This document shows, piece after piece, positions 1 to 9,557 of a stretch of DNA of 64,000 bases. The notes beneath the pieces are model-generated. The model saw only the letters and a program-made list of their open reading frames with translations, did not search any database and had not been told where the DNA came from. The stretch's first letter is position 1; every line of letters begins with the position of its first letter. Origin of the DNA: Mycobacterium heidelbergense (GTDB taxonomy: Bacteria > Actinomycetota > Actinomycetes > Mycobacteriales > Mycobacteriaceae); contig NZ_AP022615.1 in NCBI RefSeq assembly GCF_010730745.1, positions 2,666,001 to 2,730,000 of the forward strand, given 5' to 3'. A program made the position numbers and the translations under genes.

Positions 1-752
<752 letters not shown>

Positions 753-753
<1 letters not shown>

Positions 754-1817
754 CAGTTCTTCCCTTCCATGACCGCGACCAGGTTCTGTTGCAGGGCAGG
801 CCCGCTGGTGGCATGCGCCAGCACCCGGCCGGCCGAACCGTTCCAGATGTGTTGCGCGGCAAAGCCGATGCGCTCGAGGCCGGCGACGAACATGGGGTTG
901 GCCGCCAGCGCGCCGCCGGAGGGATTGACTTTTGTCTTCCCCGGGATGTTTATCGCTTCCGCGAGGATCAGGTGCTGGTGAGTGAAGGGCGCATGAATCT
1001 CGGCCACATCCAGGTTGCGGGTGTTTCCGCCGGTGGCCGCCCGGGCCGCCGCCTTGGTCGACGGCGATTCGATGAGGTTGCGCAGGCCCAGGGCCGGAGA
1101 CTCGATGCGGTGCTCGATTCCGGTGATCCAGGCCGGGTTTTCCCGCAACTCGCGGGCGCGGTCACCGGCCGCGAGCACGACCGCGGCGGCGCCATCGGTG
1201 ATCGGCGCGATGTCGTGGCGGCGCAGCGGGTCGGCGAAGAACGGCCGCTCGAGCAGTTCATCGATGCTGATCGCGGGCTGTTCGGAGTCCACCCGCTTGG
1301 CGTGCGAGAAGGAGTCGAGCGCCACACGCGCCATTTGCGCTTCGTTCCACTTGCCGTTGTCGAGCCCGATGCGGGCCTGCAGTCCGGCCATCGACACCGA
1401 GTCCGGCCACAGCGGCGCGACCGTGTAGGGATCGGTCTGGCGCGACAGGATGCGACGCAGGTTGCCCGCCGAGGACTTGCCGAAGCCGTAGACCAGCGCG
1501 GTGTCGACCTCGCCGGCCAGGATTTTGATGTAGGCCTCGTAGAGTGCCCAGGCCCCGTCCATCTCGACGTGCGATTCGTTGATCGGCGGAACGGCACCGA
1601 TGGAGTCGATCGCCGAGATGAACGAAAACGCCCGTCCGGCAAGGTAATCCGACGAACCCGAACACCAGAAGCCGATGTCGGTCTGGGTGATGCCCAGCTC
1701 GCCGTAGAGCTGGGCGAAGCACGGCATCAACATTTCGACGCCGTTGGTGGTGCCGTCGGTGCGGCGGACATGCGGTGCGTGGGCAAAGCCGACAACCGCG
1801 ACGCTGCGTTCGCTCAT
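753..1817 (-). CDS. ltp4: Ltp4, thiolase-like lipid-transfer protein
   Basis: Complete 354-aa SCP-X/thiolase-fold protein, the length I recall for Rv3522. The usual Cys-Ser/Ala-Gly nucleophile segment is replaced by HVEMDGAWAL, so the catalytic cysteine is absent. C-terminal thiolase features remain: a histidine in AEIHAPFTHQH and the Gly-rich stretch NPSGGALAANP. It lies between the DUF35 gene (15 bp upstream) and ltp3 (ATGA overlap), forming a three-gene operon behind the KstR-like box at 2847. Loss of the cysteine fits the Ltp2-type aldolase branch; the precise substrate in sterol side-chain removal is inferred only from context. Confidence 0.88.
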
Positions 1818-1832
1818 TGATAGATAAGCCCT

Positions 1833-2837
1833 TTACAGGTGGTGCTTGTAGGTGTCGTAGTCGGCGTCGGGTTCCCCGGTGGGCCGGAAGTACTCGATGT
1901 TGTCGATGCCAAATCCCCACTCCTCGCGGGGCTTCCACACCGCCTCGACGCGCATGCCCATCCGCACGTCGTGCGCGTCGATGTCGGCGACCAGGTGCAG
2001 GAACGGAATGTCGGCGCCGTCGAGCAGCACATAGGCCGCCACGTAGGGCGGTTTGATGCGCTGGCCCTGGAACGGGATGTTGATGATCGCGAACGTCGTC
2101 ACCGTGCCCTTGTCGGGCAGTTCGACGAACTCGGTGGTCGGCTGGCCGGTGGCGGGATCGGCCCCGTGCGGCGGGAAGTAGACCTTTCCTGTTTTCCCGG
2201 TTCGCGCGCCCAACAGCTTCCCCTCGGCGATGGCGCGCAGGTAGGCGCTTTCCTCGTGCGAGGCGGTGTGCTGGATCGTCAGCTCGATCGGCGTGACGAT
2301 CATTTTGACCGGTTCCCGGTCGCCCTCGGGCTGCTCCGGGACCGGTTCGGCTCGATCTTCCAGGTCACCCAGCTTGAAGTAGGCGATGTCGGTGATCGCG
2401 CCCACGGTCTCGTCGGCCCAGTGTGCGTGCACCCGCGCCCCGGTCCGGATGGCCGCGGGTTCGCCCACGTCCACGGCGTGCATCAGGGCGGTGTCGGCGC
2501 CGTCGAGCTTGATCAGCGCCCAGGCGAACGGCCGGTCCAGCGGCTGGCCTTCCAGCGGCTCGGCCTGCCATGTCCAGGACGCGACGGTGCCGACACTGGA
2601 TACCGGTACCATCTCGCCCAGCGGCTCATAGGTAACCGGGTCATATTCCGCCGGCGGCACGTGCACCCGGCCATCCGATCCGCGCACCCCCAGGATGCGG
2701 CGGTCACACAGCGCGGTGAAGAACTCGCTCAGCGTGGGGCCCACCGAACGGGTGTAGTCGAAGGACAACGTCAGCGGCGCGGAAAGCGGTGGCTCAGGGT
2801 GATCGATCAGGGTCGGGCTGCTCGAACTGGCTGTCAC
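1833..2837 (-). CDS. Double DUF35 OB-fold protein (Rv3521-like), Ltp partner
   Basis: Two DUF35/OB-fold repeats occur in one chain (about residues 35-165 and 190-315), each with a CDRRILGVRG- or AEGKLLGART-type entry, a PP-containing loop and a VGTVASWTW- or KGTVTTFAII-type OB strand. The Cys pairs of the rubredoxin-like zinc ribbon found in many DUF35 proteins are missing. DUF35 proteins such as ChsH2 bind thiolase-fold Ltp proteins and supply the acyl-CoA binding surface, so this is the likely partner of Ltp3/Ltp4. I chose GTG at 2837 because the upstream in-frame ATG at 2876 would place the KstR-like palindrome inside the gene; AAGG lies just before the GTG. Ortholog of Rv3521 by order. 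Confidence 0.82.
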   Translation of the reverse strand: MTASSSSPTLIDHPEPPLSAPLTLSFDYTRSVGPTLSEFFTALCDRRILGVRGSDGRVHVPPAEYDPVTYEPLGEMVPVSSVGTVASWTWQAEPLEGQPLDRPFAWALIKLDGADTALMHAVDVGEPAAIRTGARVHAHWADETVGAITDIAYFKLGDLEDRAEPVPEQPEGDREPVKMIVTPIELTIQHTASHEESAYLRAIAEGKLLGARTGKTGKVYFPPHGADPATGQPTTEFVELPDKGTVTTFAIINIPFQGQRIKPPYVAAYVLLDGADIPFLHLVADIDAHDVRMGMRVEAVWKPREEWGFGIDNIEYFRPTGEPDADYDTYKHHL

Positions 2838-2846
2838 GCCTTCGAG

Positions 2847-2860
2847 TAGAACAGGTTCTA
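2847..2860. promoter_or_regulatory. KstR-like operator between DUF35 gene and F420 oxidoreductase
   Basis: The palindrome TAGAACAGGTTCTA fits the KstR consensus TnnAACnnGTTnnA at every fixed position. It lies in the divergent promoter of the DUF35-ltp4-ltp3 operon and the LLM oxidoreductase and could control both. KstR is the TetR-family repressor of cholesterol catabolism, relieved by steroid CoA thioesters. Confidence 0.87.
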
Positions 2861-2899
2861 AGAACGGATTCAACATCGGGTGGGCGAAAGGCGGACACT

Positions 2900-3940
2900 A
2901 TGAAGCTGGGGCTGCAACTGGGCTATTGGGGCGCACAGCCGCCGGAGAACGCCGGGGAGCTCGTGGCCGCGGCCGAGGACGCCGGATTCGATGCCGTCTT
3001 CACCGCCGAGGCGTGGGGGTCCGACGCCTACACACCGCTCGCCTGGTGGGGATCGTCGACGCACCGGGTGCGGCTGGGCACCTCGGTGGTCCAGCTGTCC
3101 GCGCGCACCCCGACGGCGTGCGCGATGGCCGCGCTGACGCTCGACCACCTGTCCGGCGGGCGGCACATCCTCGGGCTGGGCGTGTCCGGCCCGCAGGTGG
3201 TCGAGGGCTGGTACGGGCAGCCGTTCCCCAAGCCGCTGGCCCGCACCCGCGAGTACATCGACATCCTCCGGCAGGTGTGGGCCCGGGAAAAGCCGGTGAC
3301 CAGCGACGGCCCCCACTACCCGCTGCCGCTGAGGGAGGGGGGCGGGCGACCGGTGACCGGCCTGGGCAAGGCGCTCAAGCCCATCACCCATCCGCTGCGC
3401 GCCGACATCCCGGTCATGCTGGGCGCCGAGGGGCCGAAGAACGTCGCGCTGGCCGCCGAGATCTGTGACGGCTGGCTGCCGATTTTCTACACCCCGCGGC
3501 TGGCCGACATGTACAACGAATGGCTCGACGAGGGGTTCGCCCGCCCCGGCGCGCGCCGCGGCCGCGAGGACTTCGAGATCTGCGCGACGGCCACCATCGT
3601 CATCACCGCCGACCGCGCCGCCGCCTTCGCGGCCATGAAGCCCTATCTCTCGCTGTACATGGGCGGCATGGGCGCCGAGGACACCAACTTCCACGCCGAC
3701 GTCTACCGCCGGATGGGGTACTCAGAGGTCGTCGACGACGTGACCAAGCTGTTCCGCAGCAACCAAAAAGACAAGGCCGCCGAGATCATCCCCGATGAGC
3801 TCGTCGACGACGCCGCCATTGTCGGCGACGCGGACTACGTGCGTAAGCAAGTCAAGGTCTGGGAGGCCGCGGGCGTCACGATGATGGTCGTGAACGGCCG
3901 CAATGCCGAGCAGATCCGCGAGCTCGCGACACTGGTTTAG
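2900..3940 (+). CDS. LLM-class F420-dependent oxidoreductase (Rv3520c-like)
   Basis: A 346-aa luciferase-like monooxygenase-fold protein, probably using coenzyme F420. It begins MKLGLQLGYWGAQPPENAGE, the typical first strand of the TIM barrel, followed by AAEDAGFDAVFTAE and the LGLGVSGPQVVEGWYG loop characteristic of this class. I chose the ATG at 2900 because it begins at the conserved first strand; the longer frame would read through the KstR-like box. It is transcribed away from the DUF35 operon under the shared box, which ties it to steroid metabolism. The exact redox step is not known to me. Confidence 0.85.
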   Translation: MKLGLQLGYWGAQPPENAGELVAAAEDAGFDAVFTAEAWGSDAYTPLAWWGSSTHRVRLGTSVVQLSARTPTACAMAALTLDHLSGGRHILGLGVSGPQVVEGWYGQPFPKPLARTREYIDILRQVWAREKPVTSDGPHYPLPLREGGGRPVTGLGKALKPITHPLRADIPVMLGAEGPKNVALAAEICDGWLPIFYTPRLADMYNEWLDEGFARPGARRGREDFEICATATIVITADRAAAFAAMKPYLSLYMGGMGAEDTNFHADVYRRMGYSEVVDDVTKLFRSNQKDKAAEIIPDELVDDAAIVGDADYVRKQVKVWEAAGVTMMVVNGRNAEQIRELATLV

Positions 3941-3959
3941 CCGGATATTGCCGAACGAA

Positions 3960-3973
3960 TAGAACGCGTCCTA
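3960..3973. promoter_or_regulatory. Variant KstR-like box upstream of the cyp142 operon
   Basis: TAGAACGCGTCCTA lies 11 bp before the start of the acetoacetate decarboxylase-fold gene. It matches TnnAACnnGTTnnA except GTC for GTT in the right half. Position and near-fit suggest a weaker KstR site for the two-gene operon with cyp142. Confidence 0.65.
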
Positions 3974-3983
3974 GATTGGCCCG

Positions 3984-4700
3984 ATGACAGCATCGCAGCA
4001 CACCATCGCCGGCACGGTAATCACGATGCCGGTCCAGATCCGCAAGGCAAATCAGCACATGGCGATGTTCTCGGTCGACGCCGACGCCGCGCAGCGGCTG
4101 ATCGACTACAGCGGCCTGCGGGTCTGCCGTTATTTGCCCGGGCGCGCGATCGTGGTCCTGATGTTGATGCACTACATCGACGGCGACCTGGGCCAGTACT
4201 ACGAATTCGGCACCAGCGTGATGGTCAACCCACCCGGCTCGACGGCAAACGGACCGCGTGCCCTGCAGTCGGCCGGCGCCTTCATTCACCACCTTCCCGT
4301 CGATCAGCCGTTCACGCTGGAGGCGGGAACCAAGATCTGGGGCTACCCGAAAGTGATGGCGGACTTCATCATTCGAGAGGGTCGTCAGTTCGGTTTTGAC
4401 GTCAGCGTCGACGGGCAACTGGTGGTGGGCATGGAATTCCGCCGTGGTCTGCCGATTCGGCTAACCCCGCGCCGCCAAGCGCAGCGCACCTACTCGCACC
4501 GCGACGGCGTCACGCGCGAGACCTCCTTCGAACACACGCTCAGCGGTGTGCGCACCCGATTCGGCGGGGTGCGCGTCCGGCTCGGCGATCACCCCTACGC
4601 GAAAGAGTTGGCGGCGCTGGGCCTTCCGAAGCGCGCGATGCTGTCCAGCTCTGTCGACAACGTACACATGTCATTCGGCGACGCCCAGGAGATCCCATGA
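3984..4700 (+). CDS. Acetoacetate decarboxylase-fold protein (Rv3519-like)
   Basis: A 238-aa protein whose central segment (about residues 113-129, LEAGTKIWGYPKVMADF) resembles the catalytic Gly-x-Pro-Lys region of acetoacetate decarboxylase; the lysine would be the Schiff-base residue. The rest fits the ADC beta-barrel: an early GTVITMPVQIRKA strand and the YYEFGTSVMVNP loop. It is the first gene of an operon with cyp142, overlapping it as ATGA. Many ADC-fold proteins do not decarboxylate acetoacetate and act on larger carbonyl compounds. Ortholog of Rv3519; substrate unknown, presumed sterol-related from context. Confidence 0.8.
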   Translation: MTASQHTIAGTVITMPVQIRKANQHMAMFSVDADAAQRLIDYSGLRVCRYLPGRAIVVLMLMHYIDGDLGQYYEFGTSVMVNPPGSTANGPRALQSAGAFIHHLPVDQPFTLEAGTKIWGYPKVMADFIIREGRQFGFDVSVDGQLVVGMEFRRGLPIRLTPRRQAQRTYSHRDGVTRETSFEHTLSGVRTRFGGVRVRLGDHPYAKELAALGLPKRAMLSSSVDNVHMSFGDAQEIP

Positions 4701-5899
4701 CCTCGATCACCACACCAGATGTCGACCTGACCGACGGCACGTTCTACGGCAGCCGCGAGGCGCGTGAGGCGTATCGGTGGATGCGGGCCAATCAGCCGGT
4801 CTTTCGGGACCGCAACGGGTTGGCGGCGGCGTCGACGTACCAGGCCGTCATCGACGCCGAACGGCAGCCCGAGCTGTTCTCCAACGCCGGCGGCATCAGG
4901 CCCGACCAGCCCGCCATGCCGATGATGATCGATATGGACGACCCGGCACATCTGTTGCGGCGCAAGCTGGTCAACGCCGGCTTCACCCGCAAGCGAGTCA
5001 AGGACAAAGAGGCCTCGATCGAGGCCTTGTGCGACGCGCTGATCGACGCCGTATGTGAGCGCGGCGAATGCGACTTCGTCCGTGACCTGGCCGCGCCGCT
5101 GCCGATGGCCGTCATCGGCGACATGCTCGGGGTGCGTCCGGAGCAGCGCGGCATGTTCCTCAAGTGGTCAGACGACCTGGTGACGTTCTTGAGTTCGCAT
5201 GTGTCCGAAGACGATTTCCAGGTCACCATGGATGCGTTCGCGGCCTACAACGAATTCACCCGGGCCACCATCGCCGCACGCCGCGAAGAGCCCACCGACG
5301 ACTTGGTCAGCGTGCTGGTGAGCTCCGAAGTCGACGGGGAACGGCTCACCGACGACGAACTCGTCATGGAAACGCTGCTCATCCTCATCGGCGGCGACGA
5401 GACCACTCGGCACACGCTGAGCGGCGGCACCGAACAGCTGTTGCGCAACCGCGACCAGTGGGAGCTGCTGCAGCGCGACCCTTCGTTGCTGCCGGGCGCC
5501 ATCGAGGAGATGCTGCGGTGGACAGCGCCGGTGAAGAACATGTGCCGGATCTTGACCGCCGACACCGAGTTTCACGGCACCGCGCTGCACAAGGACGAGA
5601 AGATCATGCTGCTCTTCGAGTCCGCGAACTTCGATGAAGCGGTATTCGACCAGCCGGACAAGTTTGATATCCGGCGAAATCCCAACAGTCACTTGGCATT
5701 CGGGTTCGGCACCCATTTCTGCCTGGGCAATCAGCTGGCGCGCTTGGAGCTGTCGCTGATGACGGGTCGGGTGCTGAAACGGCTGCCCGACCTGCGGTTG
5801 GCCTCTGACGACGCGGCGCTGCCGCTGCGGCCGGCGAACTTCGTCAGCGGCCTGGAATCGATGCCGGTGGTGTTCACGCCGACCGCGCCGCTCTCGTAG
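4697..5899 (+). CDS. cyp142: Cytochrome P450 CYP142, sterol side-chain C26/27 hydroxylase
   Basis: A 400-aa soluble bacterial P450. It shows the I-helix GGDETT (residues 232-237), the ExxR pair (E271, R274) and the haem loop FGFGTHFCLG with ligand C342. CYP142A1 of M. tuberculosis oxidises the terminal methyl of cholest-4-en-3-one to the 26/27-oic acid, the entry to side-chain beta-oxidation. Start ATG at 4697 overlaps the preceding stop. Electrons probably come from a small ferredoxin such as FdxD (16110). Regulated with its partner from the variant KstR-like box. Confidence 0.92.
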   Translation: MTSITTPDVDLTDGTFYGSREAREAYRWMRANQPVFRDRNGLAAASTYQAVIDAERQPELFSNAGGIRPDQPAMPMMIDMDDPAHLLRRKLVNAGFTRKRVKDKEASIEALCDALIDAVCERGECDFVRDLAAPLPMAVIGDMLGVRPEQRGMFLKWSDDLVTFLSSHVSEDDFQVTMDAFAAYNEFTRATIAARREEPTDDLVSVLVSSEVDGERLTDDELVMETLLILIGGDETTRHTLSGGTEQLLRNRDQWELLQRDPSLLPGAIEEMLRWTAPVKNMCRILTADTEFHGTALHKDEKIMLLFESANFDEAVFDQPDKFDIRRNPNSHLAFGFGTHFCLGNQLARLELSLMTGRVLKRLPDLRLASDDAALPLRPANFVSGLESMPVVFTPTAPLS

Positions 5900-5984
5900 C
5901 TTCCGCGCCGAGCCCCGCCGCTTCGTCGCTTCCACCCCGACCCCGCCGCCTCGCCGCTTGCACCCCGACCCCGCCGCCTCGCCG
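5900..5984. repeat. Three 28-29-nt GC-rich tandem repeats after cyp142
   Basis: Units start at 5900, 5929 and 5957. The second and third (28 nt each) differ at one base (cttcc versus cttgc); the first is a diverged 29-nt copy. They begin two bases before the end of the cyp142 stop codon and run into a palindromic element. A minisatellite (MIRU/VNTR-like) array, possibly variable between strains. Confidence 0.85.
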
Positions 5985-6041
5985 AGCGTGTTCTCAGGGC
6001 GAGAAATCGCCGAAAATCTCACCGTGACTTCACGTTCGGCG
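5981..6041. repeat. Left 61-nt palindromic repeat flanking the DUF559 gene
   Basis: Begins gccgagcgtg and ends cacgttcggcg, an imperfect palindrome. Its 61-nt partner is at 6903-6963; against the reverse complement of that copy, the outer 20 nt at each end match at 17 of 20 positions. The stop codon of the DUF559 gene falls inside this copy. Confidence 0.75.
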
Positions 6042-6869
6042 GGCCCACGCCGCCGCCAGCCTTCCCAGGATACCGCCCCGCGTGTTTCCGGCCGTGACCC
6101 GGATGGTGATCCAACCAAGTTCGGATAGCGCTTCGAAACGCGCGACATCCTTGCGAAATTGCTCGGGATTGGTCCAGTGATGGACACCCTCGTACTCGAG
6201 CGCGATTTTCTTTTCCTCCCAACCCATGTCGACCACGGCGACGAGCTCTCCGTATTCGCCGTAGACCGGTATCTGGGTCTGCGGCGGCGGGTAACCGGCC
6301 TCGATGACCAGCAGACGCAGCCAGGTCTCGCGGGGAGACTCCGCGCCGGCATCAACGAGCGCCAACGCGCGTCTCGCCCGCCTGATGTTTCGGTGGCCTT
6401 TGTAGCGGTCGGCGATCAGTTCGGCGTCGGCGACCTTCAGTCTGGTTGCTCGAGCCAGGGCATCGATAGCGGCGACGGTTTTGCCCACGGGATTGCGACA
6501 GGCGAGGTCGAACGCGGTACGGGCCGGGGTCGTCGCGGGCACCTCGCCGATCAGCTGGATCTCGTCGTCCGCGATGGTGTCCGACCAGGTGTGGATGCCG
6601 GTCGGGGGACGACGGTGTTCGTACAGCAACTGCGCCGGCGCCCGATCGTCGACCCACTTGGCGCCGTGCAGCGCCGACGCGGAGTGCCCCGCAACGACCC
6701 CGCGCCGCCGCGACCACAGCCAGGCGGCGCGGGCGCGCATCGCCGCAGTGAGGTTTGTCTCGGGAGGGACGTACACGTCGGGATGGAGCGCGACATACCG
6801 GCTGCGCAGCTGGTGTCGCGTCAGGGTGCCCGATTTGATGGCTTCGCTTCCGATGAACGCCTCTCCCAC
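6030..6869 (-). CDS. AbiEi-like / DUF559 endonuclease-fold protein (Rv3517-like)
   Basis: The N-terminal part (residues 1-150) looks like an AbiEi-type antitoxin region: a GTLTRHQLRSRYVALHPDVYVP winged-helix-like start, then AGHSASALHGAKWV. The C-terminal part (about 190-279) is DUF559, a Vsr/restriction-endonuclease-like fold with VVDMGWEEKKIALEYEG and H(H)W. The first Asp and the ALEYEG glutamates would be metal ligands. GTG at 6869 gives 279 aa, the length I recall for Rv3517; an ATG at 6926 would lie inside the right repeat copy. The gene is bracketed by inverted repeats and interrupts the sterol cluster, which suggests a small mobile or defence cassette. Function unverified. Confidence 0.75.
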   Translation of the reverse strand: MGEAFIGSEAIKSGTLTRHQLRSRYVALHPDVYVPPETNLTAAMRARAAWLWSRRRGVVAGHSASALHGAKWVDDRAPAQLLYEHRRPPTGIHTWSDTIADDEIQLIGEVPATTPARTAFDLACRNPVGKTVAAIDALARATRLKVADAELIADRYKGHRNIRRARRALALVDAGAESPRETWLRLLVIEAGYPPPQTQIPVYGEYGELVAVVDMGWEEKKIALEYEGVHHWTNPEQFRKDVARFEALSELGWITIRVTAGNTRGGILGRLAAAWARRT

Positions 6870-6902
6870 GCGGGCAGTGTGCCTCGGGCCACCGACAGCC
6901 GC

Positions 6903-6963
6903 GCCGAGCGTGAAGTCAGGGCGCAAATTTGGCGAAAAACCCGCCCTCAGAGCACGTTCGGCG
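6903..6963. repeat. Right 61-nt palindromic repeat flanking the DUF559 gene
   Basis: Inverted partner of 5981-6041, with the same length and the same first and last ten bases. It separates the DUF559 gene start from the 3' end of echA19. Confidence 0.75.
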
Positions 6964-6971
6964 AAGCGGCG

Positions 6972-7784
6972 TTAGCGGTTCTGGAAGTTGGGCTTGCGTT
7001 TCTCGGCGAACGCGCGCGGGCCTTCCTTGGCGTCATCGGACAGGAACACCTTGATGCCGATCTGGGTGTCGATCTTGAAGGCCTCGTTCTCGTGCAGGCC
7101 CTCGGTCTCGCGGATCGCCCGCAGGATGGCCTGCACGGCCAAAGGCCCGTTGTTCTCGATGATCTCCGCGATCTCCAGCGCCTTGGTCAGCGCCTGGCCG
7201 TCGGGCACCAGATAGCCGATCAGGCCGATCTCCTTGGCCTCGGCGGCGGTGATGTGCCGGCCGGTCAGCAGCAGGTCGCACGCCACCGTGTAGGGGATCT
7301 GCCGCACCAGCCGCACGGCCGAACCGCCCATCGGGTACAGGCTCCACTTGGCCTCCGAGATGCCGAATTTGGCGCTCTCGCCGGCGACCCGGATGTCGGT
7401 GCCCTGCAGGATCTCGGTGCCGCCGGCGATTGCGGGTCCCTCGACGGCCGCGATCAGCGGTTTGGTCAGCCGGCGACCCTTCAGCAAAGCGTCGATCCGT
7501 GACGGGTCGTAGCTGCCGTCCTTGAACGACTCGCCCGGTGGCTTCTTGGTCGCCGCTTTGAGGTCCATACCGGCGCAGAAGTAGCCACCGGCCCCGGTGA
7601 GGATGCAGCACCGGATGTCGTCGTCGTTGTCGACGCGGTCCCACGCCTGCACCATGATTTCCATCATTTCGGTGCTCAGAGCGTTGCGGGCGTGCGGCCG
7701 GTTCAAGGTGACGATCAGGGTGTGACCCCGCTGCTCCACCAGGGCGTCGGGTCCCGTTTGTTCGTTTGCTGCAGCCTCGGTCAC
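6972..7784 (-). CDS. echA19: EchA19, enoyl-CoA hydratase of sterol side chain
   Basis: A 270-aa crotonase. It has the oxyanion-hole segments TGAGGYFCAGMDLKA and EGPAIAGGTEILQGTD and the SEAKWSLYPMGGSAVRL segment. I chose GTG at 7784 (VTEAAAN) with GAAAGGCGG upstream; the longer frame runs across the KstR-like box. EchA19 of M. tuberculosis hydrates the C26-side enoyl-CoA made by FadE26-FadE27 (established for that protein). Divergent from fadD19 with a perfect KstR-like palindrome between them. Confidence 0.9.
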   Translation of the reverse strand: MTEAAANEQTGPDALVEQRGHTLIVTLNRPHARNALSTEMMEIMVQAWDRVDNDDDIRCCILTGAGGYFCAGMDLKAATKKPPGESFKDGSYDPSRIDALLKGRRLTKPLIAAVEGPAIAGGTEILQGTDIRVAGESAKFGISEAKWSLYPMGGSAVRLVRQIPYTVACDLLLTGRHITAAEAKEIGLIGYLVPDGQALTKALEIAEIIENNGPLAVQAILRAIRETEGLHENEAFKIDTQIGIKVFLSDDAKEGPRAFAEKRKPNFQNR

Positions 7785-7829
7785 GGCTACCGCCTTTCGG
7801 TCGACGTTGGGGGCGAGCTTGTCAAGAAA

Positions 7830-7843
7830 TGTAACACGTTCTA
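7830..7843. promoter_or_regulatory. KstR-like operator between echA19 and fadD19
   Basis: TGTAACACGTTCTA matches TnnAACnnGTTnnA at all fixed positions. It ends only 5 bp before the likely fadD19 start (7849), so it probably overlaps that core promoter and also serves echA19. Confidence 0.88.
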
Positions 7844-7848
7844 ATTTG

Positions 7849-9498
7849 GTGGCCGTGGCCCTGAATATCGCCGACCTCGCCGAGCACGCCATCGACGCTG
7901 TGCCTGACCGTGTTGCCCTGATCTGCGGCGACGACAAGCTGACTTACGCCGAACTGGAGGAGAAGGCCAACCGCCTCGCCCACTACCTGATCGATCAGGG
8001 CGTCAAGAAGGACGACAAGGTCGGACTGTACTGCCGCAACCGCATCGAGATCGTCATCGCGATGCTGGGCATCGTCAAGGCGGGCGCCATCCTGGTGAAC
8101 GTCAACTATCGCTACGTCGAGGGCGAGCTGCGCTACCTGTTCGACAACTCCGACATGGTCGCGCTGGTGCACGAGCGCCAGTACTCGGATCGGGTCGCCA
8201 ACGTCCTGCCGGACACCCCCAACGTCAAGACGATTCTCGTCGTCGACGACGGCTCGGATCTTCCGGACAACGCTTTTCAGCGCTACGGCGGCGTCGAGTT
8301 CTACTCGGCGATCGCCGACAGCTCACCCGAGCGTGACTTCGGTGAACGCAGCGGCGACGACATCTACCTGCTCTACACCGGTGGCACCACCGGTTTCCCG
8401 AAGGGCGTGATGTGGCGCCACGAGGACATCTACCGGGTGCTCTTCGGCGGAACCGACTTCGCCACAGGCGAATTCGTCAAGGACGAGTACGACTTGGCCA
8501 AGGCCGCCGCCGCCAACCCGCCGATGATCCACTACCCGATCCCGCCGATGATCCACGGCGCCACCCAGTCGGCCACCTGGATGTCGATCTTCTCGGGCCA
8601 AACCACCGTTCTCGCACCGGAATTCAATGCGGACGAGGTCTGGCGCGCCATCCATGACCACAAGGTGAACCTGCTGTTCTTCACCGGCGACGCCATGGCC
8701 CGACCGTTGCTCGACGCGCTGAACAAGAACAACGATTACGACCTGTCGTCGCTGTTCCTGCTCGCCAGCACCGCGGCGCTGTTCTCGCCGAGCATCAAGG
8801 AGAAGCTACTGGAGCTGCTGCCCAACCGCGTCATCACCGACTCGATCGGCTCCTCGGAGACCGGGTTCGGCGGCACCAGCATCGTCGCCGCGGGTGCGCC
8901 ACACAGCGGCGGCCCACGCGTGACCATCGACCACCGCACCGTCGTGCTCGACGAGGACGGCAACGAGGTGAAGCCCGGTTCCGGCGTACGCGGCTTCATC
9001 GCCAAGAAGGGCAACATCCCGGTCGGTTACTACAAGGACGAGAAGAAGACGGCCGAAACGTTTAGGACCATCAACGGTGTGCGCTACGCCATACCGGGTG
9101 ACTGGGCCCTGGTCGAGGAGGACGGCTCGGTCACCATGCTGGGCCGCGGCTCGGTGTCGATCAACAGCGGCGGCGAGAAGATCTACCCCGAGGAGGTCGA
9201 GGCCGCGCTGAAGGGCCATCCCGACGTCTTCGACGCTCTGGTGGTCGGTGTGCCCGATCCGCGGTACGGCCAGCACGTGGCCGCCGTCGTGCAGGCCCGG
9301 CCGGGCTGCCGCCCGTCGCTGGCGGAGCTGGACAGCTTCGTGCGTACCGAGATCGCGGGATACAAAGTGCCACGCAGCCTTTGGCTGGTCGACGAGGTAA
9401 AGCGTTCGCCTGCGGGCAAGCCCGACTACCGCTGGGCCAAGGAACAAACCGAGGCGCGCCCGGCCGACGACGTGCATGCGAGCCACGTGACGACCTGA
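7849..9498 (+). CDS. fadD19: FadD19, steroid C8 side-chain acyl-CoA ligase
   Basis: A 549-aa ANL-superfamily acyl-CoA synthetase. It has the ATP/AMP loop LLYTGGTTGFPKGVMW, the SSETGFGG adenine-binding motif, the ITDSIGSSE region, and C-terminal-domain motifs GRGSVSINSGGEKIYPEEVE and RSPAGKPDYRWAK (catalytic Lys). FadD19 activates 3-oxocholest-4-en-26-oate. Start chosen at GTG 7849; a second GTG at 7855 is possible. Both directly follow the KstR-like box, so the transcript is leaderless or nearly so. Confidence 0.92.
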   Translation: MAVALNIADLAEHAIDAVPDRVALICGDDKLTYAELEEKANRLAHYLIDQGVKKDDKVGLYCRNRIEIVIAMLGIVKAGAILVNVNYRYVEGELRYLFDNSDMVALVHERQYSDRVANVLPDTPNVKTILVVDDGSDLPDNAFQRYGGVEFYSAIADSSPERDFGERSGDDIYLLYTGGTTGFPKGVMWRHEDIYRVLFGGTDFATGEFVKDEYDLAKAAAANPPMIHYPIPPMIHGATQSATWMSIFSGQTTVLAPEFNADEVWRAIHDHKVNLLFFTGDAMARPLLDALNKNNDYDLSSLFLLASTAALFSPSIKEKLLELLPNRVITDSIGSSETGFGGTSIVAAGAPHSGGPRVTIDHRTVVLDEDGNEVKPGSGVRGFIAKKGNIPVGYYKDEKKTAETFRTINGVRYAIPGDWALVEEDGSVTMLGRGSVSINSGGEKIYPEEVEAALKGHPDVFDALVVGVPDPRYGQHVAAVVQARPGCRPSLAELDSFVRTEIAGYKVPRSLWLVDEVKRSPAGKPDYRWAKEQTEARPADDVHASHVTT

Positions 9499-9520
9499 CC
9501 CGCACCCGGCGGCATGCTGG

Positions 9521-9538
9521 TCGCCTGATTTCAGGCGA
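9521..9538 (+). terminator. Short hairpin after fadD19
   Basis: tcgcctga-tt-tcaggcga is a perfect 8-bp stem with a 2-nt loop, 23 bp after the fadD19 stop. No U-tract follows, so termination is only a possibility. Confidence 0.35.
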
Positions 9539-9557
9539 GGTCTAAAGTCGAATCGCG

